A stretch of 64,000 bases of DNA from Blattamonas nauphoetae (GCA_033064195.1 JARBJD010000316.1:18609-82608); one strand, 5' to 3'; counted from the stretch's first letter, positions 19,001 to 29,031 are shown. Made by a program: numbers and translations. The notes: a model not told the origin generated them from the sequence alone.

Positions 19001-21816
19001 ACGACAGTGTATGTTCTTCCGGCTATCAAGTTGTTAGGCGAAGTTGGATACACCACTTCGGTTGCAGTGAGCACGCCATCTGTCAGAAAAGCTTGAACGT
19101 GGAGAGTGTTATTCGCATCGTCTTGCAACTCCAGTTCGAGATCAGACGATATCACGAAAATAGAGAAGAATTGGATAATGTACGTCGTTGCTGTGTTGTC
19201 CAGTGTGCAGTTCACTCCAGTGATCATTGCGTCGTGAACGATGGTTGGGATTCTGTCGACATCAACCCATCGTGGTGGATCGGCATTTTTCTCTTCCATC
19301 GACGCAATTGTGAACCCACTGAGAGGGAAAGGGTTGGATGACCAGACATCAATCGGCTCGGTTTGCCCACTCGTCGGTGAGGAGAACGTCGTTGTCAAGG
19401 TGAGGGGAGTGTCTGAGATTTTGGTGATGAACGGCACGTCTGGACTCAGTTTCTCCCCCTCAAACACAATACGCACCGATGTGCACTGCGACATCGCACA
19501 TTCCACTCTCGCGCTGGTGAGGTGGGGAGGAGTGGGAACAGTGAACACGGGGTTTAAGCAGAAGATCCTCTGCGGATCTGATGGAACATCTTCTTCGATC
19601 GACGAGATTCTGTACTCCTGCTCCCAGTCGAGGTTGAATGACGGCGTCACTACAAATGGATCTGATTGACCAGAATTGTTGTTTATGAACGTCACAACGA
19701 ACGTCACTGACGAACTTGCGATTGTGACAATGAAATGGGACGTCGAGTCTGCTGGCAATTGTTGTCCCATCAGTTTCAGCACCATTTCCACACATCGGTC
19801 ATCTGTCCACTCCAAACTCGCTTCGAACGCGGCAGGTTCTGACTCTGGCAGCAGCCGAGATCCAGGAACGCTGAAATTTCGGAGTTGGTAGTTTTCGATC
19901 GGAAGAATCCCATCCGCTCCCGATGACACAACAGCTGTTCCTGTTTTAGATGAGCTGTATGATGTCCCAAACTCTACGTTGACCAGACGAGGCACATTCG
20001 ATCCGTTCAGCAATATCCCCATCGCTCCCTTCACTGCTTCACTCGCTGTTGCTGTCACTGTCGCATTGTCTGCATCGAACGACACACTCACTTCCACTGT
20101 CACTGTTGGAGCGGGCAGGAGTTGAGGAACAAGATGACTCAGATTGACTCCATTTGGCGTGTCATTGTCGAGGAAGACATTGGGAAGTCCCGAAGTTGAA
20201 TCAGAGAATCTGACAGTGAGTGCTGTGAGGAGAGAAGCTTCAATGCTCATAAAGTATATATCGTTTGTTCTTGAATCTAGTGAAGAACAACCGCGGAACT
20301 GGAGGAAAGAGAAGTCAATCGATTTAACTTCAAAGACTTTCACTGCCCCTCCACGCCGATTTGTATAGCACTGGACGAATGCACAGTTGGAGAGTGTGGT
20401 GAGAGAATGGTCCGAGAGATCAAAACTTCCACCATCGTGGTTTGCTTTGCTCTTCTCGAAGAAACAATCAGAGATTGAAATTGTTGAGGGTGATTCACAA
20501 CACACACTTCCACCAAAATAAGCAACAGCACATTCCGTGAAAGAAGACAAAGACAGTGCGATGGGACAATCCGGCCCAGAATATTGGGACACATACACCG
20601 CTCCTCCATCACTGAGAGATCGCAAGCTCGTGCAGCTGTGGAAGAAGCACTGGTTGATCGTCAGAGTGGATTCTGTAAGCTTGAGACAGATCGCAGATCC
20701 TCCTTCGCTACCTCCAGCAGCGATTGTTATGTTGTTGAATGTGCAGAGAGTGAACTGCACTGATGTCACTACATTGTATATCACTTCTGTTCGTCCGATG
20801 TGGCTGTCCGTGATGTTTTCGTGTTTCATGTCTATTTCAGTGTTTGATGTGCGAACACAAGACGAGAACGAACTGTTCACACAAACAACATTGAAGCCTA
20901 ATCGAGTCCCACACAGTCCGGTCCCCATATCGTGGTTCGTGCTCCCTGAAATTCTGCTCCCAACCACTCTCTCCCACACACAACTCTTGTCTCCCAACTT
21001 CTTCTGCTTTCCATCTCGAACAGTGCTTGTCACGTTCAAAATATCGCTCGATCCCAACTCTGTCGATATCTCTCCAATCACCCCAATCTCCGACCCGAAC
21101 AGTGACTTCCCGGTGAACGAGAAAAGAGGGCCAGTTCCGAGCGCAAAGTGCGTCGAATCGAACGACAGTCCAACTCCAATAATCTCTTCCATTTCCACCA
21201 ATCCATCACTCCATCCCTCCTCATCTCCCATCCATTCTTCATTGTTCTTGTTCAGTTGCCCATAGACTCGACCAACAAGTGGAAGGACAATATTTCGCGA
21301 CGATGATTTGTGACTGCTCCCAACGATCACAATCCTGCTCGACCCACTTCTCTCCACATCCGCAAGCACAAATCCCGAACATTCCATGTTGGACAAGATT
21401 TCACTCCCAAAAACCTCAACTGACGACCAATGGATCAGTACGATTGAGGTTCCTTTCATTCCCGCGTCCAGTCGCCATGATCGCATCGTCAACGAACTAT
21501 TCCGCACCTCCATCATCCATCGTTCAATACCCGTGTCTTTTCTTGGCGTTCCGTTTGTTGCTTCCTCATCAAAGTCATTTCGATCTTTCAGCACATTCGC
21601 TCCATGCGTCAGCCCTGCATTGTTTCCATCAAGTTCCAATGATTTCGACACAATCTCAATCCCACTTGTCCAATATAATCCATCATCAAATGATAGACTT
21701 CTTAGTTCTGAGTTAGAGGCCAAATTGTTTTTGGCAAGTATTTTCTCAAGGACAGCATCAAAGTCTTGGTAGTGATGGTGATCACAATGGAAGATACAGC
21801 AGAACAACAGTAACAT
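16099..21816 (-). CDS. Giant secreted beta-helix (Pmp-like) surface protein
   Basis: 1,905 residues, no introns seen. The frame is open to 21,831, but the first ATG is at 21,816 and gives a signal peptide (MLLLFCCIFHC). Residues about 300-530 hold Pmp-type rungs of a right-handed beta-helix: GGSEGGSAIC, DGGAVYVSQ, FGGSVCCES, DGGSFDLS, RRGGAVKV. The middle (about 560-1,060) has four related modules of about 120-130 residues, including SARVECAMSQCTSVRIVF and SASAECANVMCTTMNIVLRG, probably Ig-like. Two further beta-helix units each begin with a CG....PC motif (DCGDESNPCKTMEHAL, DCGRETHPCQSLHDSM) and contain Ser-rich rungs (LNLSSSSFTSCSSS, GDGGRGGGIGLSL). The protein ends at 16,099 without a membrane helix, unlike the usual anchored layout, so it is either secreted or cut short. 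Likely a surface adhesin; the role is inferred from the fold. Confidence 0.75.
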   Translation of the reverse strand: MLLLFCCIFHCDHHHYQDFDAVLEKILAKNNLASNSELRSLSFDDGLYWTSGIEIVSKSLELDGNNAGLTHGANVLKDRNDFDEEATNGTPRKDTGIERWMMEVRNSSLTMRSWRLDAGMKGTSIVLIHWSSVEVFGSEILSNMECSGFVLADVERSGSSRIVIVGSSHKSSSRNIVLPLVGRVYGQLNKNNEEWMGDEEGWSDGLVEMEEIIGVGLSFDSTHFALGTGPLFSFTGKSLFGSEIGVIGEISTELGSSDILNVTSTVRDGKQKKLGDKSCVWERVVGSRISGSTNHDMGTGLCGTRLGFNVVCVNSSFSSCVRTSNTEIDMKHENITDSHIGRTEVIYNVVTSVQFTLCTFNNITIAAGGSEGGSAICLKLTESTLTINQCFFHSCTSLRSLSDGGAVYVSQYSGPDCPIALSLSSFTECAVAYFGGSVCCESPSTISISDCFFEKSKANHDGGSFDLSDHSLTTLSNCAFVQCYTNRRGGAVKVFEVKSIDFSFLQFRGCSSLDSRTNDIYFMSIEASLLTALTVRFSDSTSGLPNVFLDNDTPNGVNLSHLVPQLLPAPTVTVEVSVSFDADNATVTATASEAVKGAMGILLNGSNVPRLVNVEFGTSYSSSKTGTAVVSSGADGILPIENYQLRNFSVPGSRLLPESEPAAFEASLEWTDDRCVEMVLKLMGQQLPADSTSHFIVTIASSSVTFVVTFINNNSGQSDPFVVTPSFNLDWEQEYRISSIEEDVPSDPQRIFCLNPVFTVPTPPHLTSARVECAMSQCTSVRIVFEGEKLSPDVPFITKISDTPLTLTTTFSSPTSGQTEPIDVWSSNPFPLSGFTIASMEEKNADPPRWVDVDRIPTIVHDAMITGVNCTLDNTATTYIIQFFSIFVISSDLELELQDDANNTLHVQAFLTDGVLTATEVVYPTSPNNLIAGRTYTVVSSNNATIKIRPSLNFTTPLPPKVLSASAECANVMCTTMNIVLRGQALLANRTFLLILDGIEEPMQFSCETQTIATIGPVRIGGGLALKHSTTYTLLSIVEDTATDPHRIHCDDVTFTTPSSPPLSTVHVSSGNGEDWLDCGDESNPCKTMEHALSRLDSGMSIVLLEGTFNHVTMWEISFSSLEIARNAVVNEGENTATHATVRVGEEGGLVLDGATETSLDSLSFVLPSLSAVEVYAEIKTGILTVMNCVVTGDVSTSSLLSARHPSFVRTRNGMNVTNLTTTQLSHHSVTTILAEQSFGLTRILNWGAESIHTQSIAGSAVFFTLSNTSSLNLSSSSFTSCSSSNTHCLGGSVSFSLSGSASLVIQYCLFVSCSAGDGGRGGGIGLSLSPLSTTNYLLDTLTFAHNTATFGRDLFLVAESLEKSVSIDHFLLNLHPPGFDRSNALFGSDRVAYVEETDLFPFLFPNTRFKNVFIDSLGETGQASDGADCGRETHPCQSLHDSMDHLLNGDSEEEVTQGVLERSIVLMSEMVLGEEDDVELCGYVTVGQQAGLVLSILPIRTHKRTQTDPIQFGKVRFTQRGSIGCRSSIGLSEIVPPQTVLMKHLEFVLPLFSMHPRPIIAVQSVSLSLIDCVVKSIDPAQAVSSLLSFHTTLTSMSTSVHLRVSHLVAQNMILATPLISIRSSADLPLLMDSMSTGHSSMLSQTLPFSLPPSLSITNSFFDCISLQIDATHENPIQTGCILYADLSLPLSKLSIRDCSFSSCCTIIVSIPAETSPLSSLAGGVCCFSLARSHLSLIDSCFVNCSFLLDPSFVVPHPPSLLALTSHTLAVRFLPSEKITTLASPLSAANIDSPLMAKILSTNQANPSFLFDDTLKHSPLSSHLELVGVEMEAGSSLDPLHPLPLALFVSDHSKPSLSTRSCVFHFGTADPLNVGLAIVGVPGGAWPAQRNMLFVNCTSSRREES

Positions 21817-22021
21817 TTGAGCCGAAGACAATATTAATCGGAATCAATCTGTTTAGAAAATTGTTGAAGAAGATCCAACCCATAGAACATATTTCCGCTG
21901 GGGAATTTCTCTATTCATCCTTTTTCCATTCGTTTCACTTCTGAGAGTCTTAAAGTTGATGAAATTTTGTTGAAATGGATTGAAAAACGGCGAAAAGAGA
22001 GCACTCACTTGACTTATCTTC

Positions 22022-24560
22022 TCATTTTCCCACATTCAGCCCAAGACTTGTGTAAAGACTGCTCAATCGTTCTCCATCAGTCGACCCATCCGGGAACAAA
22101 CCCAACAGACACCCCAGTTGTTCTGCCATATCTTCGAATCCCTCCTCGTTCCTTCCTTTCATCATTCTTCCGATGAGAGCTCCTTTCTTTGTGGTGTATG
22201 CTTCCTGATCGTGGTCATCATGATTGTGAATGTGTTCCATGAACCCATACGGAGTTCTTCTTCTTGTTTGATCCGTGTGTCTGAAGAAGTGGAGAAGAGA
22301 GAGTTTGTCAGCAACTAACACACTCTCTTCACACATCTGCATCGAAACCAAGTGGAATCCTATCTGTCCCACCACTTCTGAAATTGCCGGAAAAGCCGAT
22401 TCTACTCGTCCCACAGTTTTAATGATCGATGACAGAGCTGTCTCAAAGTGTGCTCGATGCTCCGACGTGGCGAATGAGAGGAAAGACGCGAGGAACTGTC
22501 GAGAAGGGATCAACACATTCTCCAAAACGATTGTGTCGGCGTGTGTTGGGAGAGGAGCAGGTGGTTGAAAACCGAACTCAATATTTCTCGAGAAGAGCTC
22601 GAGACAGAGATAGATGACCTGGGACAAGCAGCGATGGACGGTGGAAGCAGCCAGAACTCACTTCTCGCTTTTCCAGCCAAGTCGCTTGATCCAGCTGTCT
22701 CGTTCAGAACATCCACCAAACGTTGGATGAACCCATTTTGGGCGAGTGAGAGTCGCACATCTCGCTGACTCTCAGAAATGATCGAATGGAGGAGTTTTGC
22801 AGTATCCATCACAATGTCCCGATGGCTGGAAACGAAGAAAGAAGGGACAGTTTGAATAAAACACGAAGCGAACGTGGGATTTGTGGAGAGCCATTTGACC
22901 ACTTCAAGCTGTTCGGGTGGTGAAAAGATGCCGTCAAAAATAAACTGATTTCTGTGAGGCTTTGACTGAGGCAGAAGACGAGCAGCGGCGAGAGTGGAGA
23001 GAAAGAGATGGATGGAAGCAACGATTGGGTCGGGTGGGGTGTGGTGTGTGTGGAGGAAGGAAGAGAGTGAGAGCAGAGCGGTCTGAACAGAATCCGATTC
23101 CAGCTGGCCGAACAAGTCGATTGATAAGAACGACGGGAGTTCAGCTGATCCTTCTTTCCGAACATGACCAATCGCTTCCTCTCGCACTTCCTTCCACACT
23201 CCCTCAAAGAACGAGAGAGTAGGTCGATGTCGAGTTGGTGTCGGAGGCAGTTTCAGATGGTCAATCGGCTGTGATGGTGATCTCGCTGCCAAAAGGACAA
23301 ACTCACGACACTGAACGAGGATTCTGTCGACTACAATCTGCGCTGATCCCTCCGTGCCCTCTTGGAGATCGGAATCCTTGAGAGACTGAAGTTGAAAAAC
23401 AATCGTCCGAACAAGAAGCTGAATGGTCAACTGGAAGAATGGTGCATGGGCCGAATTGGGAATGTCAAGTTCACGTGAAGGTAGGAGCAAAGTCGGCACG
23501 AAGACACTTTCTGCCAAAAATCGGTGAATGGATGAATTGTTCGAGACGAAGAATGGCTCAATAAGGAGATGACAGTGCGATCTTATCACTTCGGAGGATG
23601 AAGAGAGGGTGAGGAGGAACAGCTTCGTCAATGACGAGACAAGTTGAGGAGATTTTGAGAGAAGGAACTGTGGGAGTGTGTGTGACGGGCGATGGAGAAG
23701 TTGTGTCTCATGTGAGAAGAAGTGGTTGAGAATGAGGATGAAAACCACGATGTCGATGCAATTATCATTGGAAAGTGAGATGTGTGACAAAATAAAGTCA
23801 TTGCACGACTCCAAAATTGGCACCAAATCAACGCTTCTTTGATCTGAGGCGATTCGAGTGGTCATGAAGAGCGGAAGACGTTCCAGTTCCTTGGCCAACC
23901 CCTCTTTCCTCCTCCATTTTCGCACAGCTTCCATCAGGTCTTGGATGAACGAAACGTGGCTGTTGTTTGAGTTATCGAGGTCCAGAATCTTGTGAACAAT
24001 ATCGATGATGGGGGAGTGAGTCTTGATTGGCAAGATTTCAAACTCTGACTGTGTTCCATCAGGATCAGTGACGAGATGGAAATTATCCTTCAATGGTGGG
24101 TTTTGTGGGAAGGGATCAATCGTTGGGTGTTTGAGATAGAAAAGAAGAAATGGACGGAGTTGGTTGATCATTGAGATGAAGAGACTTTGGTCAAATGGAA
24201 TAGTTGTGCGATTTCGCATGTCCAACACATAAAGATCGAAGATGTTGTGAATGAGTGTCAGGAGAGCTGGGTGAATGGGATCTGAAAGGGGGGTTGAGAA
24301 GAGTGTTTTTTCGTCGAGAACTGTGAGGAGGATGGGAATGAATTCCGATTGAACCAATCCAAACACATCAAGAACGACGATCTTTGAGATTTCAGTTGTG
24401 AGGACTTTGATAACACTGACTCTCAGTTGAGGAATGTTTGTGGAGAGGAGAACACGCCAGGAAGAATCCTCGCCAGTTAGAAACTCAGCGCTAAGGTCTG
24501 TGCGGGAGAAAAGCAACCATTTGTGTGGAGAGAATGGAGGATGTTTTACAATGCGTTGTT
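22022..24560 (-). CDS. Large ARM/HEAT-like helical-repeat protein, one frame change
   Basis: Two minus-strand frames make up one all-helical protein of roughly 840 residues. The upstream frame covers about 24,560-22,670 (SWRVLLSTNIPQLRVSVIK, FIQDLMEAVRKWRRKEGLA, LPSFLSIDLFGQLESDSVQ). The other covers 22,650-22,022 (CLSQVIYLCLELFSRNIEF, ENVLIPSRQFLASFLSF, then an acidic, His-rich loop and FEDMAEQLGCLLGLFPDG). The end resembles the family's usual terminus (EEGFEDMAEQL beside EGIEDVMEE). The frame changes near 22,660. A GTGAGT/CAG pair spans it but does not restore phase, so a small indel is more likely. The open frame runs on to 24,885, yet that part is better explained by the upstream beta-rich gene, so the true start is unclear. 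Confidence 0.55.
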
Positions 24561-24565
24561 CGTAT

Positions 24566-25711
24566 TTAGAACGGTTGTGAGAGGATGTCGGCCTGTCCAC
24601 TTTTGGTTTTGGATGACGTGATTGTCCATTCTGTTTCGAAACCAAATCGATTCCCATCGATCGGAAGGACTTCGCGTTCAACATCGAAAGTGCCTGGCGG
24701 AACAAAGACATCGACATCCTTCGAGAACGGGTGAGTCCCATCGCCAAAGAATGTGACCTCGAATATCCCAGAGAAGGGACGGGCTGTCCGAAAACGAAGA
24801 TCAAAGAACACGTCGCCCACCTGTTTGAAAGTTGTTCCGGCCACAAAGACGACTTGTAAGGCGGAGGGGCGGCGAACGAGGTCACTTCTGAGGCGGAGGG
24901 GCGGTGAACGAGGTCACTTCTGAGGCGGAGGGGCGGTGAACGAGGTCACTTCTGAGGCGGAGGGGCGGTGAACGAGGTCACTTCTGAGGCGAGTTGGATC
25001 CCGTTCCAATAAACCATAAAGTCGCCGTAGACAGCATCAAAGACGACGCCTGAATTCGAAGGTTCCACAGAGATTGGGATGAAGTTGGAATGAATCGTCC
25101 GCATTCCGCAACCATCGGTCCAGAGCGGGATCGAACACTAGTTCTGGTCGTCGTCTGAGAAAGGCACGAAATACTCTCCAAAAGGAATCCTGTTCCGGAG
25201 ACGGATGTTCGAGCGGAGGCGGCGGAAGAAAGCGACAAGGAGCATTCGACCGAGGTGACATTGTTTGGGATGGAAATGGCAGAGTGACTGACCCAGTCCA
25301 CACATTGAGATCAGACGTCCTCCAAGACTGTTCCTATTGCCCTGGGACGAGGTGTTAGCCGGTGAAAAAGAATCGAGCTTTGTCATCAATTTCCAACTGT
25401 AAGACAGCCGACGTTACCATCATGGTGGTTGTTGGATATTCTTGAGCTGCTGTGACAGTGGGGAGATATCGAATGGAAGAAGAATCCGAGGCGATCAAGT
25501 CGTTCGGATTGAATGCCTGTTCGTACGTCAACTGAGAGTCAAAAGAGTCGTCGGGATGGATTGTATGGGATGAACAAAGATATGGAGTGAGTTGTGAGGA
25601 AATCTCGATCTCGATTGAACCTTCGTTGAAGAACGAAGGCGAGTTAAATCTGAATGTTGGTGCCAAAAGGCAACAGACATCACCGACGACAACATATGTT
25701 GCATAATTCAT
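24566..25711 (-). pseudogene. Beta-rich protein gene, spread over several frames
   Basis: Protein-like stretches run along the minus strand in at least three frames: 25,711-25,355 (YATYVVVGDVCCLLAPTF, IRYLPTVTAAQEYP), a middle part around 25,300-24,990 (ending GVVFDAVYGDFMVYWNG), and 24,844-24,566 (GDVFFDLRFRTARPFSGIF, GTFDVEREVLPIDGNRFGF). The pattern of alternating aromatic and polar residues suggests beta-sandwich domains, possibly carbohydrate-binding. Part of the frame switching could be introns, but clear GT...CAG pairs restoring phase were not found, and a 32-bp repeat array interrupts the sequence. Probably a decaying host gene; family not recognised. It is divergent from the coiled-coil gene at 25,820, only about 110 bp away. 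Confidence 0.4.
24858..24985. repeat. 32-bp tandem repeat, four units
   Basis: Four head-to-tail units of GAGGCGGAGGGGCGGTGAAC plus GAGGTCACTTCT, nearly identical (one C for T in the first unit). Starts are 24,858, 24,890, 24,922 and 24,954, and a partial fifth (GAGGCG) follows. Because 32 is not a multiple of three, each unit shifts the reading frame of the minus-strand gene it lies in. Confidence 0.9.
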
Positions 25712-25819
25712 GAAGTCAACGTGTAGTGTTACGGTGAATGATTCAGACGCGATTTAACAGATATCCTTCAGTCAAGGGAATAGAAGCAATGAATTATGGC
25801 CTGATCAAATCACTCAAAA

Positions 25820-26739
25820 ATGCTCCCAGATTTTCAACAGGTGTGAACCATCACCAATCCATCTCACTTTATCGTTCCTTTCGTTTTCTCTCTTTCATTC
25901 CTGACTGTTATCAGAATGTCTCAAAAACTGACGACAAAGATGAGATGGTTTGTATTGAGTTCTTCTCTTTATCATCAGTCCAATCTCTTTTTCTCCCTCA
26001 TCACTCCATTCCCCAGAATGATCTAACAATAGAGTCAGTGTTGGAATGGCTGAGTGATTCGTCTGTCCATCCAAGAAACAAAGTCCACTCTTTCCAATGG
26101 TTCCACATTCCCACTCTCCTCACAACCCACATCCAATCACAACCAACAACACAAAACAATGAAGTGCTCTCGCAGCTGCTTCAACGAATGATGACGATCC
26201 TGGACGAGTGCTTCGATTGTCAGACTCCAATTGCGAACAAGCGACTCCTCCACTCTTCTCTCTCCCAACTTTCCCAATCTCCCTCCCTCGACCCCAAAAT
26301 CAAGCGAGGTATCGGCCAATGCTTGGATTCTCTGGAAAATGTGGAAGAGGGCCCTTTCGTTGTTGTGTCCAAAGAAGACTTCGAATCGATGAAAGTAGCC
26401 GTAAGTTCATTCTCCAATCTGCAGCAGATCGATCAGTTTCAAACATCATTCGGCGAATTGGAAAGGAAGAATGCTCAGCTGGAAAAGGAGAAGGCCGACC
26501 TGGTTGAGGAAAAGAAAACACAGCATTCGACGATCCAGTCTCTTCTGAAAGAGAAAGAACGGATTCAAAAAGTGAACGAGCAGCTTCGAACTGACTTGGC
26601 GAAACAGACACCGAAGCTGGAAGAGCAAGAGAGGAGTCTGACCAACGCACCACAGGCAATCCAAAGTAGTTATAGAAGCGATTTGGGAACCAATCTGAAA
26701 TTGTCATTGAAATCAAAACTGAAAGTCAAGTCCGATTGA
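25820..26739 (+). CDS. Coiled-coil protein with two introns, 3' end replaced by Polinton sequence
   Basis: Start ATG at 25,820. Exon 1 is 25,820-25,840 (MLPDFQQ), intron 1 25,841-25,914 (GTGTGA...TATCAG, 74 nt), exon 2 25,915-25,947, intron 2 25,948-26,016 (GTTTGT...CCCCAG, 69 nt), and exon 3 from 26,017. Splicing joins all three in phase; intron 2 is 69 nt and open, so unspliced sequence hides it. The protein has a short helical domain (TIESVLEWLSDSSVHPRNK, LLQRMMTILDECFDCQTP), then GPFVVVSKEDFESMKVAVSS, then a long Glu/Lys/Gln coiled coil (about residues 180-260). Native sequence stops at 26,664 (PQAIQ). The last 24 codons and the stop at 26,739 come from the end of the inserted Polinton. 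Function unknown. Confidence 0.7.
25841..25914 (+). other. Spliceosomal intron 1 of the coiled-coil gene
   Basis: 74 nt with donor GTGTGA and acceptor TATCAG after a pyrimidine-rich tract. Removing it links the ATG-initiated exon at 25,820 in phase to the next exon. Confidence 0.7.
25948..26016 (+). other. Spliceosomal intron 2 of the coiled-coil gene
   Basis: 69 nt with donor GTTTGT and acceptor CCCCAG, pyrimidine-rich throughout. The length is divisible by three and it has no stop, so it can be mistaken for coding sequence, but its product (FFSLSSVQSLFLPHHS) is unlike the polar flanks. Confidence 0.65.
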
Positions 26740-28590
26740 CCAATTTTGAATCTTGTATTAAAAGGAATTTATGACATTTTGATGACATCAATATTTGGCC
26801 TAAATTCTAAAAATATGTCCAATATTTTGACCTCGTGAAAAGAGTCATTTTTGAAGTAAATTTTGACAACATTCGAAAAAATGTTGGCGCTTTTTTGGTG
26901 TTTTTCCCTTTTTGACCACAAATCAGTCGAATCCAATGTGAGAACCATTTCGAAAAATTCTGCAAAAAATTCTAAAATCTTGGGGACACTGTCGGTCATC
27001 GATCAAGACAATCCTGATCAAAATCGGTTGGGAATTCGTCGAACTGTGTACCGAACTTAGGTCCAAAAAGTGACGAAAAAGTCGATGTTCAGATTTCGCC
27101 ACAATGAACACCTTTATGTCTCAAATTGTGTTCAAACACGTTCTAAAATTACGAAATTGATGTTGATAGGTGAAATTTTAGGAAAAAAGCACTTTTGAAA
27201 AAAAAGTTTGATCCGACCCCACAACATATTTTGAAAATGACAAAATTTTTAAGGAGGAGAAAGTGACGTCTCGCTCTTCTCCAACACGTCACTTTTCGCC
27301 CTCTGATGGTCTCAAAACGTGTCAAATCGGTAGTGGACAGGTATTCGCGTCATTCGGTTCTGACGATCCTCGACACACGATCGTTTTCACAATTTTTTGT
27401 CAATTTTCATTTCTCATTGATTTCACGTCAACCACTTCACAATCGCACTCAAGCGACACTTTTTTGAGAATTCTGGTTGTACATCACCTATAGTTCGCTC
27501 TGGAGAGTCGGATTTTCGATCACACTTGTGACGACACATTTGCACCAACATTTTGACACTATGGATTTTTTGATCTGAATTTCGTTACAAATCCTTCTTT
27601 CTCACGGTATGAGTGAGGTGTGCTCAAATTTTGAGGAGATTTTGTCGGATAGTTCTCCCATAAAGTCACTTTTTCATGTTTTCACTTCTCAACTTTTGAC
27701 CGTTTTTGTCACTTCAAAACCGACTGTAGTCCCTTTCATTTCATCACTTTCTCTCCCCATTTCACATTTGATCTCTTCACCATTCCTCTTCATTTTGCTC
27801 ATATCACTTCCATTTTGTGGGCCGTTCTCACTTCACTAGCACATCATTTTGATGCAATTTTCATCAACTTTTTCACAAAAACAGAGTAAAAGAAGGTGAA
27901 ACAACCAACAATGAAACGGGCAAGTATGATACTGAGAGGGAAATTGACGAACGTGAAAACGGTGTGAAATGTGACACTAATAGTGAAAATTAGGTCTGTG
28001 TTCTCGGTTTTATGTCTTAAAAACAACAAAAATGATTCAAAAATGTTCATGAAATGATGAAGATTACGGAAAAATACCGAGATATGAAGTGAGCCGTTGA
28101 AAGTGAGATCTCGGTAAAAGTCCGGAATCTTCACTTAACGGAAATTAATGTGTTGAATTCGAGAAAAAGTTACAGTGAAAGAAACATGAATGAAGTGGTT
28201 AAAAAGGATACTCAATGAGAAAATGAAGACAGAAGTGAGGTCAAAAATGAAACAATAACTAGTGAAAATGAAGTGACAATTCAACCATAAACAGTTAAAA
28301 CAGAGCTGAAAAAAGAGAGAAATGAAAGCGGCATGCTCGTTTTTACGTAAATGTACCGAGATCTGATGACGATCCTGAAACTCCGCATAACTCTGTAAAA
28401 GTTCGGAAAATCCAAAAAACGAAGCATACGATCATGATCTCCAACTTCAGGAGATTCCAAAACGCGAAGAATCGGAACGAAACAAGCACTTGTGAAAAAT
28501 CAGAGATCGAACCCATTGATCCTCGATCTGAGTGACAAAACCAAAACTGAGAAAACAACGAAAGAAAATCTAATTTGGAATTTTTTAATT
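26665..28590 (+). repeat. Left terminal repeat of Polinton A
   Basis: The end AGTAGTTATAGAAGCGATTT resembles the Polinton B end AGTAGTATAGTAGACGATTT. Homology to 37,654-40,740 is clear over the first 550 bases, then patchy. It is about 1.2 kb shorter than the B repeat, mainly because the 139-bp array of B is missing; one GTACCGAGATCTGATGACG site near 28,353 remains. No gene is supported inside; the frames there are short. Confidence 0.75.
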
Positions 28591-28598
28591 TGTATTAA
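28577..28598 (+). promoter_or_regulatory. T-rich start-proximal box of the TIR-proximal gene
   Basis: GGAATTTTTTAATTTGTATT followed by AA directly precedes the ATG at 28,599. The same string, with one or two changes, precedes the homologous gene copies at 40,747 and 59,570 and resembles the boxes before other genes of both Polintons. Likely a promoter with a very short leader. Confidence 0.5.
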
Positions 28599-28943
28599 AT
28601 GAATCCAACTGCGATGTACAAGGAAAGACGTCGAGTATGTTCAGAACAAGCATTAATTGAATCAATGAGAGAAGAGAACTGTACGCTGGTCTCTGAGTAT
28701 GTCAGAAATAATGTGCCGGTGACGTATGTTCATGAGGGAGTTGAATGGAGGATAAAACCAAAGTTGTGGAATCAGGGAAACAGACCTCACTTAGCAAAAC
28801 GTCTACACTACACTCAATCATTCGTCGAAAATGAACTGAAGAAATACAATTATGAACTCGTTGGTGAGTACACCAAAGTTCTGGTTCCATTCACATCTCG
28901 AGAGATTGGTGGAAGTGAAGTGTTCAGAACTAGACTTGATTAA
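28599..28943 (+). CDS. Polinton A small TIR-proximal protein
   Basis: 114 residues. Two related modules: NCTLVSEYVRNNVPVTYVH ... EWRIKPKLWNQGNRP and YNYELVGEYTKVLVPFTS. The pattern (Y-x-L-hydrophobic-x-E-Y ... short beta strands ... N-x-G) recalls the small DNA-binding repeats that accompany phage homing endonucleases, but without their zinc-binding cysteines. That link is weak. Homologous to 59,181-59,570 of Polinton B. Confidence 0.5.
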   Translation: MNPTAMYKERRRVCSEQALIESMREENCTLVSEYVRNNVPVTYVHEGVEWRIKPKLWNQGNRPHLAKRLHYTQSFVENELKKYNYELVGEYTKVLVPFTSREIGGSEVFRTRLD

Positions 28944-29007
28944 TGGCCGACTGCCAAGAAAAAGCCCCATCTGAGAAAACAGAAATAAACGCTCAACTTT
29001 TTTTATT

Positions 29008-29031
29008 TTCGGATTTTTTAATTTGTAGTAA
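29008..29031 (+). promoter_or_regulatory. Box upstream of Polinton A polymerase
   Basis: TTTTCGGATTTTTTAATTTG just before the ATG at 29,032, preceded by a TTTTTTTATTTTC run. The same arrangement stands before the polymerase of Polinton B (59,138-59,170, minus strand). Confidence 0.5.

Noticed and set aside
22618-22664. GTGAGT...CCCAG as an intron in the large ARM-like gene
   Set aside because: Removing it does not bring the two open frames into phase, so a small indel is the better explanation.
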